The notes: generated by a model from the sequence alone, not told the origin. 64,000 nt of DNA from Hydrogenovibrio thermophilus (GCF_004028275.1 NZ_CP035033.1:2352501-2416500), one strand, 5' to 3'. Shown: positions 18,652 to 29,160, counted from the stretch's first letter. Translations and numbers: made by a program.

Positions 18652-19543
18652 TTAAAAGTTATAACCCAGCTTCAGACGCAACTCGTATTTCTCATGGTCC
18701 GCCAAGTGCAAGCCATTGCGGTTATCGTCACTTTCATCCGTGCCCACAATCTGTTGCGCATACGTCAGAGTGGCCCACCAAGCTTTAGCACCATAGTGAA
18801 TACTCGGGCCGGCAAACACATCCCAATGATCGAACTCCCAAGTCCCGTCGGCCGGATCCAACATCTCCTGATCCACCCAGCCCTCGGCTCCGACATACCA
18901 GTTCGGCGCGAAGCGATAAGCCACACCGGTACGCAGTCGCGGTGCCACGGCCATTTCCGTGCCTTTCTCACCGTCGGTCTTCCAGGTTTCCATTTCCAAC
19001 TCGATATTGGTCACCCACTGCAATTGCCCGTCCATATACGGCTTTTGCAGAATCAATTTGGTTTCCAACGCCCAACCTTCACCTTTTTCACCGGTATATG
19101 GAGTCCACCGTGTCGTATGTCAACTCACCGTAAAGCGAGAGACCCAAATCATCGGCATAAGGCGACAACACCATGTGCTTGATTTCGGCCGATACCCCAC
19201 TCAACTGAAAATCGTTTTTGCTGCCGCTGATTTCTTCATCGCCGGTCGGACCGGCACATCCGGCACCGCAATCGTAGTCATGACGATAACCGTTGATGTA
19301 ACCGGCAATCGACGTCCGGTTCGTCAAACCATATTCCAACTCCGCGCGCACCGCTTGCATGTTATAAGTTCCACGGCGCTTACCACCATGCTGGGTGATC
19401 CACAGATAAGCTTCTTTAGCGCCTTCCGGCAAGGTTTCCGCGCCGGTGGTGTAACCCAACAGGTTTTCATCCGCTTGAGCGACATTGCCCAAAGCGACGG
19501 CCGCCGTTAACAAGCCGGTTGCGAAGAGTCGTTGCAATTTCAT
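18652..19543 (-). pseudogene. Outer-membrane beta-barrel-like protein, split by a frameshift
   Basis: One gene in two frames. The first part (19543 to 19088, 151 residues) has signal peptide MKLQRLFATGLLTAAVALGNVAQA and barrel-like strands, stopping after ELTYDTVDSIYR. The continuation (to 18652) is in the next frame, resumes as YTGEKGEGWALETKLILQK, and ends with the aromatic tail LRLKLGYNF typical of outer-membrane barrels. One extra base (or two lost) near 19085-19100 explains it. The two halves read as one approximately 295-residue protein leading the FMN operon. It may be a true mutation, a sequencing error or, less likely, recoding; no slippery run is evident. Confidence 0.8.
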
Positions 19544-19588
19544 TTAAGTCGTTTCTCCAGTAAAAATAAAATACAAAATCAAATCTAA

Positions 19589-19607
19589 TTGAGATTGATT
19601 GGCATTT
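19589..19607. promoter_or_regulatory. Fur-box-like site upstream of the flavin cluster
   Basis: The stretch starting TTGAGATTGATTGG and ending CATTT agrees at about 15 of 19 positions with the Fur-type sequence ATGAGAATGATTATCATTT. It lies 46 bases upstream of the first gene of the minus-strand cluster, in AT-rich DNA that should carry its promoter. Iron control of the flavin electron-transfer genes is therefore plausible, not proven. Confidence 0.5.
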
Positions 19608-19831
19608 TAAATAAAAAGCCTTACTTATTTCAATAAAAATGCAAAAAATATTGATAATTGTTTTTATATAGAAGAATAAGGAATCGTTATTCGCAACAGA
19701 CCGAGCGAACAGAACTAAACTAACAAGTTGATTTAAAATAAATTATTAGACTAAGCAAATCGCCAAATGAAATCGTACAATCTGTACCAAACTAGTTTGC
19801 ACATTTCGTGCATATTTTAAATCCAGTACGG

Positions 19832-21673
19832 TCACGCTTGTTGCAATCGACGGAGTTCCGCCAGAAACTCAAAGCCATAACGCGCCAACTTACTTTCACC
19901 CACGCCACTGACTTGCAGCAGCTCGGCATCTGTTTGCGGCATCCGCTGCGCCATCTCGATGAGCGCCGCATCGCCGAACACCTGATATGCCGGGCGTTCT
20001 TCACTGTCGGCAATCTCTTTTCGCAAGCGTCGCAAAGTTTCGAAACGTTCCAGCTCCACACGGGACAAATCCGCTTTTTGCTGTTTTCCACCAGGCCTGG
20101 TGGTTTTTCCGATTGGATTACGGGGTTTGGCCAACTGCAAGCACACCTGCCCTTTCAGCACCTCCCCGGCTTTTTCGGTGAGCCGCAAGACCGAATATTG
20201 CTGAATGTCCTGCAGCAAGTAGCCCAAATGAATCAATTGCCGCAAAATACTGTCCCATTCCGCCGCCGAATGCTCCCGGCCAATGCCGTAAGTACTCAGC
20301 GCTTGATGGTTCAATTGCCGGATTCGTTCATTGTCCTGGCCGCGCAGCACTTCCACCACATGGCGTAAACCATACCCCTGATTCAACCGATAAACACAGG
20401 AAAGCGCTTTTTGCGCCGAAACAGTGGCATCGAAAAATTCGGGCGGGTTCAAACAAATGTCGCAATTCCCGCAATCGCTGTCGGTGGCTTCGCTGAAATA
20501 ATTCAACAAAACACGACGGCGACAGGTCTGCGACTCGGCAAAATCCACCATGCTGCTCAACTTGAATCCTTCCACCCGACGCTGATGCTCATCCGGCTGA
20601 TTTTCGACAAAATGCCGTGCCGTGACCACATCCTGCGCGCCATAAAGCAACAGGGCTTCGGAGGCCAGGCCGTCCCGGCCGGCACGCCCGGTTTCCTGAT
20701 AATAACCTTCGATGTTTTTCGGCAAATCGTAATGCACCACGAAACGGACATTGGGCTTATCGATGCCCATGCCGAACGCCACCGTCGCCACCACGATATC
20801 CACCTCATCCCGGATGAAACGCTGGTGCACGCTGTGGCGAACCTCACCCGGCAAGCCGGCATGATACGCCTGCGCGTTATAACCGCCGGCCTGCAATTGC
20901 GACGCCACCTCTTCGACCCGCTTACGGCTCAGGCAGTAGACAATACCGCTTTCCTGCACCTCGCCGCGCGCCTCTAAAAACCGTAACAACTGCTTCATCG
21001 GCTGACGTTTTTCCAGCACGGTATAACGAATATTCGGACGGTCGAAACTGCTGATGTGAACTTTTGGCTGCTGTAAATGCAACCGCTGCAAAATGTCCTG
21101 ACGGGTGGCTTCGTCGGCCGTCGCTGTCAGCGCAATGAAGGGGACCTGCGGGAAAAACGTTCTGAGCTGGCCGATTTGCCGGTATTCGGGCCGGAAATCA
21201 TGCCCCCATTGCGACACGCAGTGCGCTTCGTCAATGGCGAACAAGGCGATGGGGAGCTGCTGAAGCTGTTGCAAAAACGTGTGGTTGAACAGCCTCTCCG
21301 GCGAAACATACAGCAAATCGAGCTGTCCGGTGTGCAACTGCATCAACACCTGATCGGCGGTCTGGACATCGAGCGTGGAATTGTAATAGGCGGCCTTGAC
21401 GCCATTGGCTTTCAAGGCACTGACTTGGTCTTGCATCAAGGCAATCAACGGCGACACGACGATGGCCGTCCCGGATCGCAAGATAGCGGGCACTTGATAA
21501 CATAAGGATTTTCCGCCCCCCGTTGGCATCAGCACAAAGCAATCTTGACCGGCCATGACATCCTCGATGATATCGGCCTGGTGCGAACGAAACACTTCGT
21601 AACCGAAAACGCTTTGCAACACGCCCAATGGCGTATTTGCACGCTCGGACGCCATCACCGAAGGGGCATTCAT
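19832..21673 (-). CDS. recQ: ATP-dependent DNA helicase RecQ
   Basis: 613 residues. Helicase motifs: [17 protein letters not shown], Walker [17 protein letters not shown] box in [17 protein letters not shown], motif [13 protein letters not shown]. The zinc-binding RQC region shows [10 protein letters not shown] and CGNCDIC, and an HRDC domain closes the protein ([17 protein letters not shown]). It unwinds recombination and stalled-fork intermediates 3' to 5'. A perfect window repeat (20091-20100) falls in the linker between RQC and HRDC, giving the peptide [11 protein letters not shown], absent from the ordered domains. Start could also be the ATG six codons in; no strong ribosome site decides. 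Confidence 0.96.
   Translation of the reverse strand: MNAPSVMASERANTPLGVLQSVFGYEVFRSHQADIIEDVMAGQDCFVLMPTGGGKSLCYQVPAILRSGTAIVVSPLIALMQDQVSALKANGVKAAYYNSTLDVQTADQVLMQLHTGQLDLLYVSPERLFNHTFLQQLQQLPIALFAIDEAHCVSQWGHDFRPEYRQIGQLRTFFPQVPFIALTATADEATRQDILQRLHLQQPKVHISSFDRPNIRYTVLEKRQPMKQLLRFLEARGEVQESGIVYCLSRKRVEEVASQLQAGGYNAQAYHAGLPGEVRHSVHQRFIRDEVDIVVATVAFGMGIDKPNVRFVVHYDLPKNIEGYYQETGRAGRDGLASEALLLYGAQDVVTARHFVENQPDEHQRRVEGFKLSSMVDFAESQTCRRRVLLNYFSEATDSDCGNCDICLNPPEFFDATVSAQKALSCVYRLNQGYGLRHVVEVLRGQDNERIRQLNHQALSTYGIGREHSAAEWDSILRQLIHLGYLLQDIQQYSVLRLTEKAGEVLKGQVCLQLAKPRNPIGKTTRPGGKQQKADLSRVELERFETLRRLRKEIADSEERPAYQVFGDAALIEMAQRMPQTDAELLQVSGVGESKLARYGFEFLAELRRLQQA
20091..20100. repeat. CCAGGCCTGG repeat copy, inside recQ linker
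   Basis: Perfect core in a 16-bp palindrome (20088-20103), followed by tggTTTTTcc. Read on the recQ strand it gives Lys-Thr-Thr-Arg-Pro-Gly. Confidence 0.92.
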
Positions 21674-21818
21674 AAAACGAGATTGGATAATAGAGCGAAA
21701 GTCATGGCGCGTATTTTACAAAAAACCCGCCGTGATAAGAAAAGAGTTGGCGATATTTACTGGGTATCGATGCGCAACCTTGACCGATAAGGCCGCATCC
21801 GTTCAACGTCGGGCCGGC

Positions 21819-22205
21819 TTAGACGTAGACCCACAGCCATTTATCTTTCAAAACCGAGAACAACACTCCGTAAATCGTCACGAAATACACCACCAAATAG
21901 ACGACTTCCCAAACCCAGGGTCTGAGCATCCGTTGCCAACGCGAGTGCACATAAACGGAAAATTTCGCAAAAATCGCCGACACCAAAACCACCAGCAGGA
22001 CCATCATGACCAGCTGGCTGGAGGCCGCCTGCATTTTCGCGCTGAACAGAAAATACACAAACGTCAACAAAACGAATGCATATAGAAAGTACAGCACCAG
22101 ATATTCGCGTTTATCCTGAACCAGTTTGTAGAAAGCGAACGCTAGCCCGTAAGCCGCGATCGCCAACACCAGAAAAGGAAGCACATCCATCCACTCAACG
22201 AACAT
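21819..22205 (-). CDS. Uncharacterised membrane protein with four helices
   Basis: 128 residues from the ATG at 22205 (MFVEWMDVLP), chosen because GGGGAG stands five bases before it; the frame is open four codons further. Four hydrophobic helices are visible at roughly 6-24, 35-55, 65-85 and 100-120. I recognise no family. It stands alone between recQ (same strand) and a divergent Cu/Zn permease gene, with no sign of an operon partner, so the role cannot be inferred. Confidence 0.6.
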   Translation of the reverse strand: MFVEWMDVLPFLVLAIAAYGLAFAFYKLVQDKREYLVLYFLYAFVLLTFVYFLFSAKMQAASSQLVMMVLLVVLVSAIFAKFSVYVHSRWQRMLRPWVWEVVYLVVYFVTIYGVLFSVLKDKWLWVYV

Positions 22206-22433
22206 ACCACTCCCCATTTAATGAGCTCACATGAGTGCCTAAATTTAAGCCCACTCGAGTTTTACTATACCAAGCCTCAGCTTTAAAATACAAACAAAAC
22301 GTATTTTTATTTACAATCATAATTAAACCAAACGGTCGTTCATTGAATGGCACATCCCGATAGAAATTGCTAGGATGTACCGATACCGAAAAGACTCTGA
22401 CCAACGACCCGGTCACTTACCCAAGGAGGCCTG

Positions 22434-23543
22434 ATGACCCTGTTTGACCATTTCCTGTCTCTGGCTCTGGAGTCCGCTCCCTGGCTGGTGCTCGGGTTGA
22501 TTCTCGGCGGACTGATGAAAGTCCTGCTGCCAACCGACTTCCTCAACAAACATTTAAAACGTGATTCATTGGGCAGCGTGGCCAAAGCGACCCTACTGGG
22601 CGCCCCACTCCCGTTATGTTCTTGCGGCGTCGTGCCGGCCGCCGTCGGATTACGGCAAGCCGGCGCCTCCAAACCGGCCACCGTCTCCTTCTTGATTTCC
22701 ACGCCGGAAACCGGCGTGGATTCCATCAGCGTGACCTATGCCCTAATGGGACCGGTCATGGCCGTCACGCGGGCCATCAGCGCCCTCGGTTCGGCTTTTT
22801 TTACCGGCTTACTGGTCTTGTTGTTCGATCGTTCATCCCGCGCCGAGAGTTCGGCCGCGACCTCTCCGGTTTCTGACCAATGCGAAGCCACATCCAGTTG
22901 TTGCAGCAACGGAAGTAACGAGAAACCCGCAACCTCGAGTTGCTGCGGTTCAACACCTCAACCTTCGTCCTCCGGCTGGCTGACATCCGCGACGCAAGGG
23001 CTGCATTACGCCTTTAACGACATGCTGGCCGACATCATCGGTTGGCTGACACTCGGGCTGGTATTTGCCGCGGCGGTGCAGACCTATCTGCCGCCGGATT
23101 TTCTCACCCAATGGGGTTCCGGGCTGCTGGCCATGATCATCATGCTGCTCATCGGCATCCCCATGTACGTTTGCGCCACCGCATCCACCCCAATAGCGGT
23201 GGGGCTGATTCTGGCCGGCATCTCCCCCGGCGTAGCACTGGTGTTCCTGCTGTCCGGCCCGGCCACCAATATTGGTACACTGGGCATCATCGCCAAACTG
23301 CTCGGCCGCCGCACCATGTGGCTTTACCTGTCCGGCACGGTTTTTTCAGCCCTGGCCGCCGGCTTACTGTTCGATGCTCTCCTGAATTACTGGGACTGGA
23401 ACCTCACCGCAACCATGCAAGCTCACCATGACACTGTGCCGTTCTGGCTGCAAGCGGCGTGTTTGACCATTTTGGTGTTGGCGGCACTGAATATCTACCG
23501 TCGTAAATGGCGCACGGCCAAACAGGCCCCTGAACACGAATAA
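22434..23543 (+). CDS. Permease of the SO_0444 Cu/Zn efflux type (DUF318)
   Basis: 369 residues with a strong AAGGAGG ribosome site. Two four-helix permease halves: the first has PLPLCSCGVVPAAVGLRQAG and STPETGVDSI, the second has GIPMYVCATASTPIAVGL and SGPATNIGTLG. Both CxxxxP-type motifs are hallmarks of the family. Between the halves (about 150-180) is a cysteine-rich linker with two CC pairs (SSCCSNG, SSCCG), likely a metal-binding loop. Family members export copper or zinc. Such genes often have an ArsR-type repressor next door; none is seen here. Confidence 0.85.
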   Translation: MTLFDHFLSLALESAPWLVLGLILGGLMKVLLPTDFLNKHLKRDSLGSVAKATLLGAPLPLCSCGVVPAAVGLRQAGASKPATVSFLISTPETGVDSISVTYALMGPVMAVTRAISALGSAFFTGLLVLLFDRSSRAESSAATSPVSDQCEATSSCCSNGSNEKPATSSCCGSTPQPSSSGWLTSATQGLHYAFNDMLADIIGWLTLGLVFAAAVQTYLPPDFLTQWGSGLLAMIIMLLIGIPMYVCATASTPIAVGLILAGISPGVALVFLLSGPATNIGTLGIIAKLLGRRTMWLYLSGTVFSALAAGLLFDALLNYWDWNLTATMQAHHDTVPFWLQAACLTILVLAALNIYRRKWRTAKQAPEHE

Positions 23544-23554
23544 AACACTGAAAC

Positions 23555-23586
23555 AAAAAAGCCCTTCCGAAGAAGGGCTGTTTTTT
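23555..23586. terminator. Intrinsic terminator after the Cu/Zn permease, possibly bidirectional
   Basis: GCCCTT...AAGGGC stem (23561-23578) flanked by an A-run and a T-run of six, so it can work for the plus-strand permease and, less directly, for the convergent DUF2189 gene. Confidence 0.85.
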
Positions 23587-23606
23587 AGGCATATTTCCAA
23601 ATATGG

Positions 23607-23616
23607 CCAGGCCTGG
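23607..23616. repeat. CCAGGCCTGG repeat copy, at the end of the DUF2189 gene
   Basis: Perfect core immediately after the stop codon of the minus-strand gene. On that strand it continues ccataTTTgg. Confidence 0.9.
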
Positions 23617-24435
23617 TCATGCTTCCTCTGAAATCTCGACCAAGTCGTTAAAGGCGTGCCAACTGGCGTAACCCAACAGCGGCAAAATCACCACCATCGC
23701 CACACCGGCGGTCGCCACACCGATACTGACCAGAACCCCTAAAGTCAAGGCCCATACCAGCATCACCCCTTTATGTTCCATGGTCACTTTATAACTCATG
23801 ATCATGGCTTGGATGAAACCGACTTTACGGTCCGACAACATCAGCGGAATGGTCACCACACTGATGGCGAACACGAACGCCGCCACAAAGGCCCCGACGA
23901 TAAAGAAGACCGTCAGGAATTCCAGCCCCGCTTCCGACATCAGGAAACCGAGCGCGCCCATGTCTTTTTCCACAATCAACAGCGATTGCGACTTGACCAC
24001 CGCGACCAATAACCCGGAAATCCGCGTCCATACGGAGACCAGAACCGCCAGCGAGACGGCAAACAACGCAATATTGGTCAGGTTATGCCGCCAGACAAAC
24101 ATCGACTGGATTAAATCCGGCTTTCGTCCCTGCTCCAACTGCTGGGCGATGGAATAAAGCCCGGTCGCCAGGAAAGGCGCGATCATGACCACGGACGTTC
24201 CCAATGCAAATAACAGAAACGGGGTTTGACGGAACGTGGCCACCATGGCCAGAATGAAAAACAACATCATCAAGCCGTAAAACAGCGAGGCCAACGGGGC
24301 GTGAGCGATGTCCATCCACCCTTTTTTCAACCAGCTGCCGACTTGACTTACCTGTACATCTTTGGAAACGAGATGTTCGCCCGAAGGCATATACTCATCG
24401 AAACGATGGGCATGCGTTGAGATTGCACGTGGCAT
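23617..24435 (-). CDS. DUF2189 family integral membrane protein
   Basis: 272 residues from the ATG at 24435, which has AAGGAGGGA just upstream; an in-frame extension to 24594 looks spurious. An N-terminal cytoplasmic stretch with a conserved GWLKKGWMDIAHAPLASLFYG-like lead-in is followed by about six membrane helices. This pattern (WLxxGWxD, SLFYGL) is characteristic of DUF2189 proteins, whose function is not known. Some are described as cytochrome-oxidase-associated by genome context, but nothing here supports that. It converges with the permease gene. Confidence 0.8.
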   Translation of the reverse strand: MPRAISTHAHRFDEYMPSGEHLVSKDVQVSQVGSWLKKGWMDIAHAPLASLFYGLMMLFFILAMVATFRQTPFLLFALGTSVVMIAPFLATGLYSIAQQLEQGRKPDLIQSMFVWRHNLTNIALFAVSLAVLVSVWTRISGLLVAVVKSQSLLIVEKDMGALGFLMSEAGLEFLTVFFIVGAFVAAFVFAISVVTIPLMLSDRKVGFIQAMIMSYKVTMEHKGVMLVWALTLGVLVSIGVATAGVAMVVILPLLGYASWHAFNDLVEISEEA

Positions 24436-24772
24436 AACTCCCTCCTTGTCATCAGACATGATTCGGGCACTCATTGCCTTGGCTGTCGTCAAGCCGAGCA
24501 AAACGGCCCCTTGACCCGAACACTCAATAACGATTGCGAACAGCCGTTCAAGAGTGTCCAACGATTTGAATGGCATCAAGATGAAATCATTCAAATACTT
24601 GACTCCAGTTTAAGGTTATTAAGTCGATTTTCAAATGAATATTTGTTAGCATTTTCACCTAATCAATAGACAATTCGTAATATAATCAACCACTAATATC
24701 AATACTGCATAATTTTGGCAACGAATTTGCTTACCCTGTTTTCAGGTTCAATTACGACACGGATAATCAATT
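24436..24772. other. Intergenic region between divergent DUF2189 and chemoreceptor genes
   Basis: 337 bases, AT-rich in the half next to the chemoreceptor. A TATAAT at 24681-24686 is a possible -10 element for the plus-strand gene. The half next to the DUF2189 gene stays open as an N-terminal extension but has no ribosome site. No repeats seen. Confidence 0.4.
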
Positions 24773-25972
24773 ATGTTTTTGTGGAACACTAAAAAACCCA
24801 GCATCCTACGACGGATGTTTTCGGCCTTCATCGCTTTCGGTTTCTTCATGGGAGTATTCTTCCCCATATTCGCGCACTTGTTCGTCGAATGGAAACCCGG
24901 CATGCTGGGCTGGTTTATCTTGTCCTGCATCATCGCCGGAATCAGTATCGGGCTGTTCAATTACTGGCTGTTGAATGTCATGCTGTTGAACCGCCTCAAA
25001 CGTATCGGTGAAGTGGCCAACGCCATCAGTAACAACGACGTGTCGCACAAGTGCAGCCTGGTCAGCCACGATTTCATCGGGGATATGGCCAACAGCTTCA
25101 ACCTGATGTCCGGCAACCTGCGCAGCATGATCAGCCGCATCGCCGAGGTTTCGACTAAGTTGAACCAATCGGCCGAGCAGATGGTACACGTTACCCACGA
25201 AACCCAGAACAGCGTCAACCAACAGCAGCAAGGCACTGAGATGGTGGTGTCCGCCATCGACAACATGACCAGCACCGTCACCGAAATGACCAATAACACG
25301 TTTGCCGCTTCCGAAGCCGCTGAAAAAGCCAATAGTGCCACCCAGGACGGTTCGAAAGTGGTATTGGATACGGTCGCAGCGATTCAGTCGCTGGCCAACG
25401 AAGTCGAACAGACGGCCCACGCCATCCAGAACCTGAAAGAAGACAGTGAAAACATCGCCACCGTTTTGGACGTTATCAAAGACATTGCCGAACAAACCAA
25501 CCTGTTGGCGCTGAATGCCGCCATTGAAGCGGCCCGTGCCGGAGAAAACGGTCGTGGGTTTGCCGTGGTGGCGGATGAAGTACGAACCCTGGCCAGCAAA
25601 ACCCAGGAATCCGCCAAAAAGATCGAATCCATGATCGCGAATCTGCAGAACGCCGCCCAACAGGCGGTCGAGATTATGAATCAAGGGCGTGAACAAGCCA
25701 ACAACAGCGTCACCAAGGCCAACGAAGCCGGACGCTCTTTAGAATACATTGCTTCCGCAGTGAAAACCATCAGCGACATGAACATTCAGATTGCGAATTC
25801 AGCGGAAACCCAACGCAACCAAACCGACGTGGTCAACGACAGCGTCAGCCAGATTCGCGAAACCGCCGGCACGGTCGCGCAAGGCGCCGCCAAAACCGAC
25901 CAGGCCAGCAAAGAAGTGGATCTTTTTGCCACCCAGTTATCCGAGCTGATCGGTCAATTCAAAACACGTTAA
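24773..25972 (+). CDS. Methyl-accepting chemotaxis protein without a sizeable periplasmic sensor
   Basis: 399 residues. Two membrane helices close together (about 14-34 and 44-66) leave only a short loop outside, so ligand sensing must be through the membrane or cytoplasm. A HAMP region (about 66-120, [18 protein letters not shown]) leads to a long coiled coil; the kinase-control tip is [19 protein letters not shown] near residue 240. No CheR-binding pentapeptide is present at the C-terminus (IGQFKTR). Such receptors can report energy state or membrane stress. It is monocistronic. Confidence 0.92.
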   Translation: MFLWNTKKPSILRRMFSAFIAFGFFMGVFFPIFAHLFVEWKPGMLGWFILSCIIAGISIGLFNYWLLNVMLLNRLKRIGEVANAISNNDVSHKCSLVSHDFIGDMANSFNLMSGNLRSMISRIAEVSTKLNQSAEQMVHVTHETQNSVNQQQQGTEMVVSAIDNMTSTVTEMTNNTFAASEAAEKANSATQDGSKVVLDTVAAIQSLANEVEQTAHAIQNLKEDSENIATVLDVIKDIAEQTNLLALNAAIEAARAGENGRGFAVVADEVRTLASKTQESAKKIESMIANLQNAAQQAVEIMNQGREQANNSVTKANEAGRSLEYIASAVKTISDMNIQIANSAETQRNQTDVVNDSVSQIRETAGTVAQGAAKTDQASKEVDLFATQLSELIGQFKTR

Positions 25973-26031
25973 CGCATTCGGCAAACGCGGCGTTCGAAAA
26001 CGAACCGTGTTCGCCGCTCCAGTTGATTCTA

Positions 26032-29000
26032 TCAGGCCTTCTCTGCTTGACCGTTTGACTCGGCGCGTTCCGCCAAGGCAACGTCCAGTTCATGGGTTTT
26101 CGCCAGCGGCGAGCCGGTACGGCGGGCAATCAAGCCATAGGCCACCGGCACCACGAACAGGCTTAACAGCGTTGAAAACGCCACCCCCCACAACAGAACA
26201 TACCCCAAAATCTGACGGGTCTCCGACCCGGCGCCTTCCGACAAAATCAACGGAACGGTTCCGGCACAGGTGGTGAACGCCGTCATCAAAATCGGCCGCA
26301 GACGCAATTGGGTGGCGGAAACAATTGCCGCATAGAACGACATCCCCCTATCCCGCAACTGATTGGCAAATTCCACAATCAGGATACCGTTTTTGGTTGC
26401 CAGCCCCAGCAGCAATACCAAGGCGATTTGGCTGTAGATATTCAAACTCATGCCATAGAACAGCAAAGCGAAAATCCCCCCGGCAAACGCCAGCGGCACC
26501 GTCAGCATGATGACAAACGGCTGAACAAAACTCTCGAACTGCGCCGCCAGCACCAGAAAGACCACCACCAAACCGAAAATGAACACGAAATACAATGAGC
26601 TGGACGACTTCTGGAAATCACGCGACTGGCCTTTGTATTCGATGGTCGCATGCGCCGGCAAGGTCTCCCGAACCAAATCGTTCAAATACGCCAAGCCATC
26701 GCCCAATGAATAGCCGTCCACCAAATTGGCCGAGAGGGTAATCGAGCGCACCCGATTATAACGGTTCAAACTCGAGGCCGTGGCATCTTCCGTCAACGAT
26801 ACGAGGTTCGACAACGGAATCATTTGCGAACCGTCGTCCGAGCTCAGGTAAATCTGATTCAGGTCCTGCGGGGATTGGAACCATTTCGGGTCGGCTTTCA
26901 ACAGAATGTCGTATTCTTCGCCGTTATATTCAAAGGTCGTGGCTTTTTTCGACCCCAACAGAATCTGCAACGCCTCGGAAATTTCTTCATGCGAAATTCC
27001 CAGCGCGCGTGCTTTCGCGTAATCCACTTTCAAGCGCAATTGCGGTTTGGTCGGCTGATAGTCCCAATCCAAACCGGTTAAGCCCGGATTGGTTTGCTCG
27101 ATGGCATCGTCCATCAAGCCTTTCCATTTTTCCAGTTCCTCATAACTAGAACCACCGATAACAAACTGAATCGGCTTCTGGATGCGACCGCCGATACTGG
27201 AACGCATCACCGGAATCGCTTTGACGCCGGACAAATCCGACAAATCCTTGCGCACCGCCTGCATGATGTCAAAACCGTTCCGTCGCTTGGCCCAGTCCTC
27301 CAGCACCACGATTACAAAACCGGAATTGAACACTTCGCTGTTGCTGAAAGAACGCGGTGCACGCACAATCAAACGCTTGGCTTCGCCGTTTTCCACCAAC
27401 GGCATCAATCGGCTTTCGATTTCCGTCATGTAACTTTGCATGTAATCGAAAGTGGCCCCTTCCGGCCCTTTCACCATTACGAAAAAGACCCCACGATCCT
27501 CTTTCGGCACATATTCTTGCGGTACCTTCTGGGCATAATAAATCAGGGACGCCAACACAGTGAAAAAGGCCACCCACACCCATATCGGATGACGCAGGTT
27601 CTTAATCAGAAATTTCTTGAAGAAATGGTGATTCGACCAACGGGCACGGGCCGCACCAGGCCTGGTGGTTTTTGCGGTTTTGGTCGACTTGAGGATATTG
27701 GACGCCAAGGCCGGCGACAGCGTCAGCGCCACCCAGCTGGAAAACAGCACCGCCACCGCCAAAGTGATGGCGAACTCGGAAAAGAGCCGACCGATATTAC
27801 CTTCCAAAAACCCAATCGGCAAAAACACCGCCACCAGCACGATGGTGGTGGCAATGACCGCAAACCCGACCTGCCGCGTTCCTAAATAAGCGGCGGCAAT
27901 CGGTCGATAACCCATATCCAAATGCCGCTGGGTGTTTTCCAGCACCACGATGGCGTCGTCCACCACCAAACCGATCGCCAGCACCAACGCCAACAAGGTC
28001 AACAGGTTGACGGAAAAGCCCAGCATCCACAGTACCCAGAAGGTGGCAATCAACGACACCGGCAAGGTCACGGCGGGCACCAGTGCCGCACGCACGTTTT
28101 TCAGGAAGACCAGCATCACCAAGACCACCAGCCCGAGCGAGATGAACAAGGTCTTATACACCTCGTTCACTGCCTCCTGAACAAACACCGACGCATCGTA
28201 ACTGTCTTTCAACTCCAAGCCGTCCGGTAAGGATTCGTTCACCAGCGTTTTACGCTCTCGCGCCAACTGCGCCACACTCAAGGTATTGGCGTTCGATTGT
28301 TTGATAATGCCGATACCGACCATCGGCATGCCATTACCTTTGAAGAAACGACGCCGCTCAATGGCGCCCATATAGACGTTGGCGACATCCTGTAAGGTAA
28401 TCTGTCCGATTTGCGAACTTTGTTTGATGATCAGGTTTTTGAAATGCTCGACGGTTTGCAACGGTTTATCGGCCAGCAAGGTCAGCATAATGTGTTGTCC
28501 CTGCACCGAGCCGACCGGCAATTCCACATTCGAGGCACGAATCTGTGCCTCGATTTCCGACGCGGTCACGCCGTATTCGGCCATCTTTTTCGGATCCAGC
28601 CAAATCCTTAACGCAAAAGACTGCCCGCCGCCGATGCGTACCCGTGCCACGCCGTCCAACACCGAAAAGCGGTCCACAATATAACGTTCGGCAAAGTCGG
28701 TCAGTTCGGGGATGGTCATGCTGTCGCTGGCAAGGTTGAACCACATGATCGGGCTTTCATCCCCATCCACTTTCTCCACTTCCGGCGGATCGGCTTGCAC
28801 CGGCAGGTCATCGGCAATGCGCGAGACCCGGTCGCGAATGTCGTTGGCGGCCGCATCAATGTCGCGGTTGATGCTGAATTCCACGGTGATTTTGGAACGG
28901 CCGTCGGTCGATTCGGACGACATGTATTCGATACCGGAAATCCCGGCGATGCGGTCTTCGATGCGTTTGGTGATGCGGCTTTCCACCACCTGAGCGGACG

Positions 29001-29160
29001 CCCCGAGATAGGTAGTGTCGATGGTCACCACCGGCGGATCGACATTCGGATATTCCCGCAAGCTCATGCGATCAAACGACATCATCCCGACCGCTAACAG
29101 CAGCAACGAGACCACCGTGGCCAGTACAGGCCGTTTAATGGACGTGTCCGACAACCACAT
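26032..29160 (-). CDS. RND efflux transporter, inner-membrane subunit (HAE-1 type)
   Basis: 1042 residues, the usual length. N-terminal SIKRPVLATVVSLLLLAVG, first periplasmic domain with the FSVLDGVARVRIGGGQ segment, TM4 with the proton-relay aspartates in VLAIGLVVDDAIVVLEN, and C-terminal LLLGLATKNGILIVEFANQ. It pumps small molecules out with the adaptor encoded just upstream (one-base overlap). No TolC gene is nearby. The window repeat at 27656-27665 falls at about residue 500, in the cytoplasmic linker joining the two halves, and makes the peptide AKTTRPGAAR. Substrate unknown. Confidence 0.95.
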   Translation of the reverse strand: MWLSDTSIKRPVLATVVSLLLLAVGMMSFDRMSLREYPNVDPPVVTIDTTYLGASAQVVESRITKRIEDRIAGISGIEYMSSESTDGRSKITVEFSINRDIDAAANDIRDRVSRIADDLPVQADPPEVEKVDGDESPIMWFNLASDSMTIPELTDFAERYIVDRFSVLDGVARVRIGGGQSFALRIWLDPKKMAEYGVTASEIEAQIRASNVELPVGSVQGQHIMLTLLADKPLQTVEHFKNLIIKQSSQIGQITLQDVANVYMGAIERRRFFKGNGMPMVGIGIIKQSNANTLSVAQLARERKTLVNESLPDGLELKDSYDASVFVQEAVNEVYKTLFISLGLVVLVMLVFLKNVRAALVPAVTLPVSLIATFWVLWMLGFSVNLLTLLALVLAIGLVVDDAIVVLENTQRHLDMGYRPIAAAYLGTRQVGFAVIATTIVLVAVFLPIGFLEGNIGRLFSEFAITLAVAVLFSSWVALTLSPALASNILKSTKTAKTTRPGAARARWSNHHFFKKFLIKNLRHPIWVWVAFFTVLASLIYYAQKVPQEYVPKEDRGVFFVMVKGPEGATFDYMQSYMTEIESRLMPLVENGEAKRLIVRAPRSFSNSEVFNSGFVIVVLEDWAKRRNGFDIMQAVRKDLSDLSGVKAIPVMRSSIGGRIQKPIQFVIGGSSYEELEKWKGLMDDAIEQTNPGLTGLDWDYQPTKPQLRLKVDYAKARALGISHEEISEALQILLGSKKATTFEYNGEEYDILLKADPKWFQSPQDLNQIYLSSDDGSQMIPLSNLVSLTEDATASSLNRYNRVRSITLSANLVDGYSLGDGLAYLNDLVRETLPAHATIEYKGQSRDFQKSSSSLYFVFIFGLVVVFLVLAAQFESFVQPFVIMLTVPLAFAGGIFALLFYGMSLNIYSQIALVLLLGLATKNGILIVEFANQLRDRGMSFYAAIVSATQLRLRPILMTAFTTCAGTVPLILSEGAGSETRQILGYVLLWGVAFSTLLSLFVVPVAYGLIARRTGSPLAKTHELDVALAERAESNGQAEKA
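27656..27665. repeat. CCAGGCCTGG repeat copy, inside RND transporter central linker
   Basis: Perfect core followed by tggTTTTTgcgg. The coding strand reads Lys-Thr-Thr-Arg-Pro-Gly, the same hexapeptide as in RecQ. Confidence 0.92.

Noticed and set aside
19085-19100. Programmed frameshift in the barrel-like gene
   Set aside because: No slippery heptamer or following stem-loop is evident; mutation or base error is simpler.
22349-22375. Possible sigma54 promoter (TGGCAC ... TTGCT) before the Cu/Zn permease
   Set aside because: The two elements are 13 bases apart instead of the required 5.
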